Part shown: positions 23,791 through 33,384 of the stretch, one piece after another
Layout of the letters: each line of letters begins with the position of its first letter
Numbering within the stretch: position 1 is the first letter of the stretch
From: Actinostola sp. cb2023
Taxonomy: Eukaryota > Cnidaria > Anthozoa > Actiniaria > Actinostolidae
Reading direction: 5' to 3'
Assembly: GCA_033675265.1 (NCBI GenBank)
Contig: JAUJYZ010000125.1
Span: 171,001-235,000 of the forward strand
DNA: 64,000 bases
Made by a program: the position numbers and the translations under genes
Notes under the pieces: model-generated
The model's database searches: none
The model's input: only the letters and a program-made list of their open reading frames with translations
What the model was told of the DNA's origin: nothing

Positions 23791-24579
23791 AAAGGGCGAC
23801 CCTAAAACGCAGAATCGCGGAAAGACGGAAAGACGGAATGACGGAAAATCCTAAAACGCGGAATGACGGAAAATCACTGGGCGACCCTAAAACGCGGAAT
23901 GACGGAAAATCCTAAAACGCGGAATGACGGAAAATCACCGGGCGACCCTAAAACGCGGAATGACGGAAAATCACCCCAAATCCTAAAACACGGAATGAAA
24001 AAATATTTAAAAATAGAACAAAATATAAAAAATAACATGACTGATTCAAAATAACATTCAATTTAATCCCTCTATCTCGTCGGACTCTCACTCAAAACAA
24101 GACCCATGTAGCAAGGTTTCGAGATTTCTTAGTTCCAGATACAGTCAAACCCCGTTAAAACGGACTATTAGCGGGAGTCCGTAGCAACGGGGTGTCTGTA
24201 AGCCGGTGCATGTTCGACCGGTACGCTGGGGTTACATGACCTCGCAGCGTGCACGCCCTCTGTAGCACGTATTTTGAAATTGCTAGTCACAGAATATTAG
24301 TAATAAAGAAGAAGAAGAAGAAGATTTCATGGGATATGTTAATTGACTAGTAGTGATCGGGACTATAAACTAAGTGGAGAAATTGCTTTTCAAATCAGTA
24401 CGCTTTTTCACGACATTCCGACATGTTCTGATCAAAATATGTAACTGTCAAATCAGTGATACAAAGCAGGTCCAAATGCAAAGTTTACTGAGTAGCTTAC
24501 AGTATTTGATGTTATAATTTCTTACTCTTAGACCGTTCTGATTTGCTTTTATTGTATGGCTTTTAAATATTTTTTTCAT

Positions 24580-24725
24580 ATTGGGAATTCATCAGGGTCG
24601 GGTATACTGGGTAATCTTCTTATTGGGTGGGACATGGTGTATTGTATTTTAAAGGGGACTTCGTGTCCTATTGTACAACACCTGCCTTATGGGCGAATCT
24701 TGAAAATAAAAAAATAAAAAAATAA
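24580..24725 (+). repeat. Short interspersed repeat, copy 3
   Basis: Copy of 13381-13530 with the same start (TTCATATTGGGAATTCATCA) and an A-rich tail. It lies inside the kinase-carrying element, just before the kinase ORF. Confidence 0.75.
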
Positions 24726-24750
24726 TAAATTACTCTCCCTAAGTGGTAGG

Positions 24751-25098
24751 GTGAATTCCCATCATTCAGACCTTGGTAAAGGATTACCCATCTTCGAATG
24801 GACTGATCTCTATGCCAAAGAAGAGGCAATTGGCCGTGGCTCTTTTGGCTTGGTATTTGTAGCAAAGAGGGGCCCAAAAGGAGATAAAGTGGTAATCAAG
24901 AAACTTATAAGCAACGAGGACAGACAAAGAAGGATGTTCTTCAAAGAGGCCCAAATCTTATGTAACAAAGAAAACGATCACATCGTACAGTTCAAAGCGG
25001 CATGTGTGTCGCCATGTGCGATCATGCTCGAATACCTATTCTTTGACTTTGCTCCATTCGGAGACTCAACAACCGTTCAAGCGTTAGGCCCATTTTAA
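24751..25098 (+). pseudogene. Truncated protein-kinase N-lobe fragment
   Basis: A 115-codon ORF. From about residue 14 it reads as a kinase N-lobe: glycine-rich loop IGRGSFG, the VVIKKL lysine of beta 3, the helix-C glutamate context FFKEAQIL, then the beta 4-5 region to an MLEYLFFDF hinge-like segment. It ends 15 codons later without any C-lobe: HRD, DFG and APE are all absent. It cannot be a working kinase alone. It resembles, from memory, kinase-like proteins common in cnidarian and sponge gene sets, which I cannot verify. It lies inside a TIR element and probably represents captured or relict host coding sequence. Confidence 0.7.
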
Positions 25099-25803
25099 AG
25101 TTTTAACATCCTGTTGGGGGTTGCTGGAACTTGTTGGGTGAAGTTTGAGCACAACCGCCAACGTCGACCAACAACTGCCAACAATATGTTAGGGCCTCTG
25201 GAACCCAGGGTAGTTTTCACGGACCTTAAGTATAGTCTTTGAATATTCTCGAGAATAAAGTTGTGTTTAGATCGTACTCGACTTGTTGGTATTACTGTAA
25301 TATTTAGTGTTGTTAGTTTTATTACATGTATGTTATTTTGAACATTTTGTGTGTGAATGATGACACGAGAACTAGCTAGTAAGATATCATTTTGATGTAT
25401 CATTTTGATGATGTACAAATGATATATCAAATTGGCTTGAAAACATCCAGAAATCCAAGGAGAACATGTGTACATTTTTTCATTCCGCGTTTCAGGATTT
25501 GGGGTGATTTTCCGCGATTCCGCGTTTTAGGGTCGCCCAGTGATTTTCCGTCATTCCGCGTTTTAGGATTTTCCGTCATTCCGCGTTTTAGGGTCGCCCG
25601 GTGATTTTCCGTCATTCCGCGTTTTAGGATTTTCCGTCATTCCGCGTTTTAGGGTCGCCCGGTGATTTTCCGTCATTCCGCGTTTTAGGATTTTCCGTCA
25701 TTCCGCGTTTTAGGGTCGCCCGGTGATTTTCCGTCATTCCGCGTTTTAGGATTTTCCGTCATTCCGTCTTTCCGCGATTCCGCGTTTTAGGGTCGCCCCT
25801 TTT

Positions 25804-25979
25804 GGCAGTTTACGAAAATTGTCAGCCATCGTCTCAAATGCCCGTCTTAGCTCTATGACCTTCTGTGAGAACTGTTCTTGATTTGATTGAAAAGAATCAA
25901 AACTCCGTTCGCATTCACAATTAAAGCGCCCTTTGAAAACCAAACAAAAGTGTAAATGATATTCTAAATGAAAAAGCAT
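25804..25979 (-). pseudogene. Coding-like fragment next to the TIR element
   Basis: On the minus strand this reads as amphipathic, plausibly coiled-coil protein (ERSFDSFQSNQEQFSQKVIE and on) for about 50 codons. It then runs into the right inverted repeat of the neighbouring element, where it loses protein character. Family not recognised. It may be the remnant of an exon interrupted by the element. Confidence 0.35.
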
Positions 25980-27298
25980 TCATATTACATATTTGCCGTA
26001 TTTGTTCTTTGTATGTCTTAATGAGCAATCAACTCTATTCAAAAACTATCAAGTATGAAAAGGAATAAAACATTTATTAAACAATCGACATCTTAACTAA
26101 GCTATAATGCGAAACTGCCTTCATTGTTTAGCTAGTGCGGTCAAGCAATCGGAATGAGAATTGAATGCTAAAAGAACAGTTATTTAATTATTATATTCTT
26201 TTCATCTCAATCAGATATTGACTACAATTCTGGTTGAAACGCCTACCTGGTTCAAACAATGATTAAACAATATCATAAGTAATTTTCGTGACAATGTTGT
26301 ATCTTATTTACATAAATAAGATACAACATTGCCACTCATATTGTAAATAATACTTATCAAGAAATAGTTCAGATTTTTACAAATCGAGTGACTTTGAAAG
26401 TCGTCCTTTTTGGCGGGTTACCTGTGTTGACGTACACCACAGGAAGCCCAAAATCCGAAGACAGAATCGTAACTTGATTATGGTATTTTAAAAATTCTTT
26501 GGAAAGCGTCAATTTTTTGATATTTTTTTTTACTACCGAAATTGGAAAAGATGGAAGGAACTGAACAATTACTTCGACTGTTTTTAAATTTTATTACAAT
26601 TTATTAATATGATATCAATAGATAGTCTCCTTCGCAGCCATTTTTAGTCTCGCTCCACTCTCCTGCGGCCCTTCCCCTCCCCACAACCTTATTCATAACA
26701 ACCAATGCACTCAGGACTTAAAGTGAATGATGACATCACTCCTGTTCTTTTGTGGGGAGGGGAAGGGACCACAGGGGGGTGGAATGAGACTAAAAATGGC
26801 TGCGGAGGAGACTAATCAATGGAACCTATGATTGTTGATAGTATTTATGAAATATCCTGAATATACAATACATTTGCAACCATAATCCTTATTAACATTA
26901 ACAACTATAGATATAGTATATTATTATATAAGCCATAATTTATTTTAATTTGTGTTAGCAGACATCTTCTTTTGTAACACTTTGGGCCATATAAATACAG
27001 ATAATAATAATATTAACTCTCTCTAGGACAGACAGACAGACAGTGTCTGACTTAGAAGAGAGTTGACTGTAAATCCGCTCTATATATGAAAGTGCCATGC
27101 ACCTAATCCCGTAGCAATATATGTTTGTACTTTAATGAAACTGTATCAAGTCAATAGCTCGGTCAGAAATACAAACCAGTCTGAAGCGATGTTTAAATTG
27201 TCACGAAAATGATCAGAAATTCAACAGATATATAGGAAGGCTGGTTCTTTAGTAATTAAGCTGTCATATTAGAAATACCATCTTATATAATTCAGAGT
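25980..27298. other. Non-coding interval between TIR element and ANKRD50-like gene
   Basis: AT-rich DNA with a MITE at 26623-26814, a CACAGGAAGCCC motif at 26438-26449 and a GACA repeat near 27030. It should include the 3' UTR of the ANKRD50-like gene. I saw no coding sequence. Confidence 0.6.
26623..26814. mobile_element. 192-bp MITE with TAGTCTCC ends and 9-bp TSD
   Basis: Arms TAGTCTCCTTCGCAGCCATT and the complement ending at 26814 (GGAGACTA). The flanks ATCAATAGA (26614-26622) and ATCAATGGA (26815-26823) form a 9-bp target duplication with one mismatch. Same end-family as 2741-2873 and 20743-20837. Confidence 0.85.
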
Positions 27299-30200
27299 TT
27301 AAACAGCAGTTTCAATTGAGTTATGACTATCAGACAGTCTAAATGCGAGGCTGGGGCATTCAGGCTCGATTGCAGGTGTTTCTGTACTCCTTGCAGAACC
27401 ACTTCCACTGCCAGACTTTCTTGACGAAAACAGTTTCCGTCTCTCGTTTGGACTTCTGTTGGATTTGCTCCCTAAGGTGAAAGGGCTCTTGATTTTAACT
27501 TTGTGAAGCATTGAAAATGGTTTACGTCGTGCCTTGGGTGAATCTGGTCGAACAGGAGTGATGTCATCATTCACTTTAAGTCCTGAGTGCATTGGTTGTT
27601 CTGAATAAGGTGGTGGCTCTCGGTGGACAGTTTCCTGGGAGCTGTAAGGAGGGCATTTGGCATTCCAAGGCTCTTTCGCGATGTGAATTTTGTGCACTTC
27701 TAAAAAACTGGAGGAATATCGACGGTCAGGTGAAAAGTTAGGAGGAGGGAGGCTCCCAGATGCCTCATCAAGACCACTGGCTGAGCTTATGTCAGGTCTT
27801 GATCCCTGTGTTGAGCTACCAGACGAGGAAATACTTTCTTTTCTTGTACAAATCTCTGGAGTCTCAACTTCAATGTTTTCTGAAGGCACAGAAGAAACCT
27901 TTTGCTTGAGAGCGCTGGTGAAATTACTATCATTCATTCTCAGTACACTGTATGCTTCTAAGGCTTTCATAATCTTCGTATGACCTGCAACAGAAATAAT
28001 GAGAGTAAATTAGCATTATATATACTCTTCCAAAAAAAGGCTTATGGTACTTCGCGAAACGAAACATTGCGATATGAGGTGAAACATTGCGATACGAGGG
28101 GAAACATTGCGATATGGGCATATTGAGTGTACCTGAATATCCTGTAAAAAATAGCCTGCAAACTGCAGAAGATCAGGCGATTGAGCCTCGGCGATTCGAG
28201 CGATCTGCAGGCGTACGCCATCTTGAATGTATCACCACAGTAAGCCCAGTTCTCGTCACAGGAAGCCCATACACCGGCTCCATGGACTTAGTATATACTG
28301 ATTGGGTTATTATTATGTGTTTTTAATGCAAATATTTGCAATAAAAGTATTATACCTACATGTCACTTTAGAATTCATTCTGATTCCATATCATGCCAGG
28401 AGCCGGTGTATGGGCTTCCTGTGACGAGAACCGGGCTTCCTGTGGTGATACATTCAAGATGGCGTACACCTGCAGATCGCTCGAATCGCCGAGGCTCAAT
28501 CGCCTGATCTTCTGCAGTTTGCAGGCTATTTTTTTTACATGATATTCAGGTATACTCAATATACCCGTATCGCAATGTTTCGCCTCGTATCACAATGTTT
28601 CGCCTCGTTTCGCAATGTTTCGTTTCGCCTTGTATCGCAATGTTTCGTTTCGCAAAGTACCATAAGCCCCCCCCCCCCCCCCCCCCAAAAGAAATGCACA
28701 GATACCTCTGTGTTAATTGCTACCATATTCAAACAATGTTCTGCGTGTTACTTTTTTGGAAGAGCTCTCCAAAACAATAAACACACAGATCAGCTCATTA
28801 TTGCTACAGATCTTCTATGCGCTACTTTTTTGGAAAAGCCCTTCTAAAAAGGAAATGCACAGATCTATGCCTCTGTGTTCTTACAGCAATATGTAAGTCA
28901 TTGTGTTTTTAAGTTCAGAGATGTGTCCTCAGCTTACCAGCTTCAGAAGCAACTTGCATTGGTGTCCGTCCAAAGGTGTCATTGTGGTTCATGTTGGCAC
29001 CATTGTCCAATAAGATCTGAGCGACTTCATCATGCCCTTCTTGGCAGGCGATACTCAAAGCAGTGGCACCTTCAAACGACACCTTGTCTACTTCTGCACC
29101 TTCATCAATCAATAGTTGAATTACAGAATTCTGTCCTTGCCATGCAGCAGACATCAGAGCTGTGCGGCCGCAAGTGTCAGGGAGATTTACATTAGCTTTG
29201 AATTTAAGCAGAAGTTCAACAAGATTGTAATTCCCTTGCCATGCTGCACCCTGTAGAGGTGTCCTTCCATCATCGTCAAGGCTATCCACAGTAGCTCCAT
29301 GCTTTAATAAATGATGAACCATCGCTTCGTTTCCTTCAATTGTCACAGAAAACAGAGCTGTCCGTCCAACATCATCAACACCATTCAGATCAGCTGCAAA
29401 TTTCATTAGTGTATCGACGCAGTCAAAATGGCCTTCCATGGCAGCATAGTAGAGGGCTGTGCGTCCATTGTTGGTTGCTTGGCTTACAGGGGCGCCAAAG
29501 TCCAACAGGACTGAGACAACCTTTGCATGGCCTTCCTGTGCTGCTATTATCAAAGCTGTTTTGCTGTCTTTGTCTTGATCGTCCATTTGAACACCAGCCT
29601 CCAAGAGAGCCTTGACAACTGAGGTATGACCTTAAAGAAAAGTTATAAAAACAAAACAGTCATACATGTACGTATGGAAGCAAGGCCACGTTTCGACAGT
29701 ACTCAATGAATTTCAGACAGTATACAAAATAACTTTGCAAACACTGGGTGTGATGTACAAGTTCTGTATTGTATTTGTGAAATAAAGTTGTAATATATAA
29801 TATTTTATTTTTATTTTTTATTTTTTATATTTCACAAATATTTAGACAGGGTAGTCCAGTTCAGCTAAATTATTGGTCTTATACATGTATTCATGATCAT
29901 GAGTCAGTTGAGTAACCTATATACTGCTCTGTATTAAAGCCCATTGTAGTACTGTGAAGTATGGTGAAATATGCACAAATATTGGTGCGATATGCAAGCA
30001 CACTTCAATCAAAGAGCTCCAATGATGCCTGAACAGTGTTAGTGACTTGTGATCAAAATCCAAATTCTCAGCAATCAAGAATTTATAATTCTAAAGGAGA
30101 ATTTAGATTTTGATCAGTGATCACTTATGCTGTTATTGCATGTTGTATTCACATCATTGTTTGTAACAATAAAATGTAGCCATTGTGCTTGCATACCACA

Positions 30201-33200
30201 CCAATAAGTATTATTAGTACATGTGCTCAATTAACTTAGTGTGAGTTGGACCTTGGCCCAAGGATACCAACCTTGAAAGGAAGCAACCATGAGTGGAGTC
30301 CAACCACTGTTATCAGGTCTAAACATGGCATCCTTAGGTGCTCTCCATCCTGGCATGTGTACTGGCATCTCTGTTGAATCAACAAGTGATGTTATGGTTA
30401 TATATCATCAATATCGGAAAGACAGCTGGCACAATTGCATGGTATAGTTAGCTGAAAACATATACCATATTGGCTAATTAGTGACTAAGGCTTTGGTTGT
30501 TCAAAAAGTGAATAGCATTACTATCGGTAAGATAAATCCTTATCCAGTGGATACATTTATTGGACAATAGCATCAACCTACATATATCCACTGGATAAGG
30601 ATTTATCTAAGATATATTACTATCAATTCTTTGAAAAACTGAGGCCTAATTTTGGCATAAGTCAAAGATTTTGAAAACAACACAAGAAAAGAACAAATAA
30701 CTGCAAGAATGTATCTCCACGCTAGCCACAAACAGAAACTCCTGTATATGAGGGCAGTGAGATGTAAACCTTTGTTATGTAAAGTGTCAACCAGAGATCC
30801 ATTGGCTTATTTTGAACAAAGCATGGTGACAAAACACATTGTAAAAACGCTTGCTCAATTAGCATTACAATGACAATGTTTATAAACATAGCGCCCACTC
30901 AAAAAATCAAAACTGCAACTAGTTTATCTTAATAAATATGATTGTAGCATTGATTAGATTAGCTGCTGGTATTTCTAGTTACTAATTTATATTGTTTTAG
31001 TTGGGGAGAACAAACTGGAATAAAATAATACTCATTATAAATTCAAGAACTTTCTGCCACTGCTCACCCTTGTGATTCTTCTCCAATAACAACTTGATGA
31101 TACCAACGTGGCCACTTGCTGCAGCTGCAAACAGTGGTGTCCGTCCATTTCTGTCCCAGTGACTGATATCGGCATTGACATTTATCAGCAGCTTGACAAC
31201 ACTGTAGTGACCCTCAAGACATGCAACACACAACGGTGTTAAACCATCAAAGTCAGGCCGGTCAACATCAGCTTTACTGTTAAGTAGTAATCTCACAACT
31301 TCCGTGTGCTCTGGACTTGAAGAGATACATAAGACCGCTACGGATAACGCTGTGCGCCCATCCTTATCTGCAATATTTACATCGGCACCTTGTTCTAAAA
31401 GGTATCTAACTACTGATTTATGTCCCATATATGCAGCAGCAATCAATGCTGACCTGCCATCTTTGTCTGTGAGGTTAGGATTGGCACCATGCTGGATGAG
31501 TTGTTGTACAACATCAGTATGGCCACCCCAAGCTGCTCCTCGTAATGCGGTCCGCTTGTCGTCATCGGCTTGGTCAACAATGGCACCATTCTTTAACAAA
31601 ACTGCAACAACATCGGAGTGCCCACCAGATGCTGAAGCTCTCAGGGCTGTGCAGCCATCGTTTGAAACTTGATTGACATTTGCGCCACAGTTGACAAGTA
31701 AGTAAACGACATCAGCATGACCTTGTTTGGCTGACAGCATCAGTGGTGATTCACCAGCAGGGTCAGAGAAGTTCACACTGGCACCATGCTGAAGCAAAAT
31801 TCGCACCACATCAGCATTGCCATTAAATGAAGCGTTACAAAGTTGAGTTCTTCCAGCACTATCCACACGATCAACATACGCTCCTTTTTCAAGAAACACT
31901 TTAATTGATTCTTCAGTTTCTTTGCCATAGTTGAGCGCCAGGTCTGATTGTTCTGCATTGATATCAGCTCCAGCATCTAGCAGTATCTGCAATGCCTCCT
32001 GCCTTGGAAGTTCTGAGGCAGAGAGAGCCTCTGACAGAGGTGCGCCGCTCCACAAAAGCCACAGCGCAAAATGTTCCTGTGTCATTCCTTCTTTGAAGGG
32101 AGCACGACTCAAATGAAAAGCAAATTGATGCAAGTCTACTGGCTGTTTACTGCTTGCTAACAGCGTGCACCGAAGCGCAAGCATAGCGTGTCCGTCGGAG
32201 GGAGAACACAAGTATTTTGGAGTACAATACTTGACATCTATCAGCCATTCCGAAAAGGAATGATGAAATATACATTTCGTATTATCGACATCGACAATTA
32301 TGTAATACATCGAGCTCAAAATCTTGTGGAATTCTTCGGTTGTGATTGTTGTATTTCTTGTCCAAACTGCTTGAAACAGTTCAGATTCAGATAATGGCTT
32401 TTGTGAAGCTAAGATTACATTTAACACAAGTCGGATTCGATTGAATTGTTCCTCTGTGTACAAACGATTGCAGAGCCAAAGATACAACCCATTCAAAGTA
32501 CCCGGGATTTCTTGAACCTCGTCGATGGAAAAAATCTGATCCTCTACTCCCTCTAGTACTTTCTCCAAATACAGAAAACATCCATTGCTCTTGATGTGCA
32601 GTTGATTAAATTTTTCCGCTGTTTCTCTGGTCAAGTATTTACGAAGCTCCTTGTCGTCATCCAGGCGATTGAGAATATAACCTTGGATGTCTCTCACAAC
32701 ATACGCCTTACGTAAATCATCAAGGGTCAGTTTGCGAAAACCAGTGAACATTTTAATGACTGTCTTGGACTGCTTTCGAGCACTAACCACGAGAAAGAGC
32801 CACGACGGCAGTAATTCATGATGTGCGGCCAGCAGCTCAGCGATCGTTCGACTGCCAGCGAACACACCGGAATCGAAAGAATGCAGGAACGATTCGTCGA
32901 TGGAGTCAACGACAACGACGAACACGTCCTCTGGAGGTGTTATAGAATTCAACGGCAGCAAAATCCCCTCTTTGAATGAAACATCAGGATTCTTAGCACA
33001 ATAGTCGAGTCTCAAAGCGTCTTGTATTTGCGGGTCATTGAACTTTTCTCTGTAGGAACTCAACGGCTCCGCATTCGACAGTTGTTCAGCCAGGCTTCGA
33101 ATGAATTCAGACACAGAAACCGAGCTGTATCTATGAGCTTCGCAGAAGTGATACGCCACGACTTTGCCCGATAACTCATTGAGTGAGCCGTCCTTGGTGC

Positions 33201-33384
33201 TGGGGGAAACCAGTTCTGATAGAAGAGTAGTTTTCCCTGAACCTGGGCCTCCAACTATAAACGCTCCTTTCACCTTCGTCTTGATGTCGTCGTGCTGTTT
33301 ACGTCTCTCGAGGCAGGTCTGAATCTTCTCGTAGACCCACTCACGGCAGTAAAAACTTCTGCCAGCTCGAGATCTCGTCGTCAT
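27299..33384 (-). CDS. ANKRD50: ANKRD50-like NTPase/ankyrin-repeat protein
   Basis: Four exons: 31068-33384, 30272-30370, 28938-29630 and 27299-27984. Phases close exactly, giving 1264 aa (human ANKRD50 about 1430). Residues 10-30 match the family FYCREW entry motif. A Walker A GGPGSGKTT lies at 45-53 and a Walker B-like VFVVVVDSID at about 154-163: a STAND/NACHT-type NTPase domain. From about residue 465 on there are roughly 18 ankyrin repeats (HADVVYLLVNCGANVNQ, GHTDVVQQLIQHGANPN and similar), ending early in the last exon, then a Ser/Pro-rich tail ending ETAV, a class I PDZ-ligand pattern. Human ANKRD50 acts in retromer/SNX27 endosomal recycling; that role is transferred, not seen. The start ATG (33382-33384) opens directly into the family motif, though an upstream exon is possible. 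Confidence 0.87.
28039..28668. mobile_element. 630-bp foldback in ANKRD50-like intron
   Basis: Arms of about 245 bp (28039-28284 and 28399-28668) around a ~115-bp unique centre. The outer ends carry tandem GAAACATTGCGATA units and the inner arms pair through CAGGCGTACGCCATCTTG. The right arm is followed by a poly-C run (28668-28686). Confidence 0.85.
30041..30126. repeat. ~86-bp GATCA hairpin (copy 3)
   Basis: AGTGACTTGTGATCAAAATC pairs with GATTTTGATCAGTGATCACT. Same family as 8297-8384 and 41020-41150. It lies in an ANKRD50-like intron. Confidence 0.8.
30531..30607. mobile_element. 77-bp foldback, possible TAA target duplication
   Basis: GATAAATCCTTATCCAGTGG is inverted at the right end, finishing at 30607. 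TAA flanks both sides, compatible with a PIF/Harbinger-type MITE but too short to be sure. Confidence 0.65.

Larger units (their letters stand above)
23791..25803. mobile_element. ~2-kb TIR element carrying a kinase fragment
   Basis: Both ends are arrays of AAAACGCGGAATGACGGAAA-type units alternating with GGGCGACCCT, in opposite orientation: left about 23791-23998, right about 25480-25803. The extreme ends AAAGGGCGACCCTAAAACGC (left) and the inverse at 25803 match apart from one G and one substitution. Inside are a retroposon-like repeat (24580-24725), a truncated kinase ORF (24751-25098), a pogo-like end motif CAGTCAAACCCCG (24143) and AT-rich DNA. No transposase ORF was found, so it should be non-autonomous. 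Confidence 0.8.

Noticed and set aside
31304..31672. Plus-strand ORFs over the ANKRD50-like exon
   Set aside because: Antisense shadows of ankyrin-repeat coding sequence.
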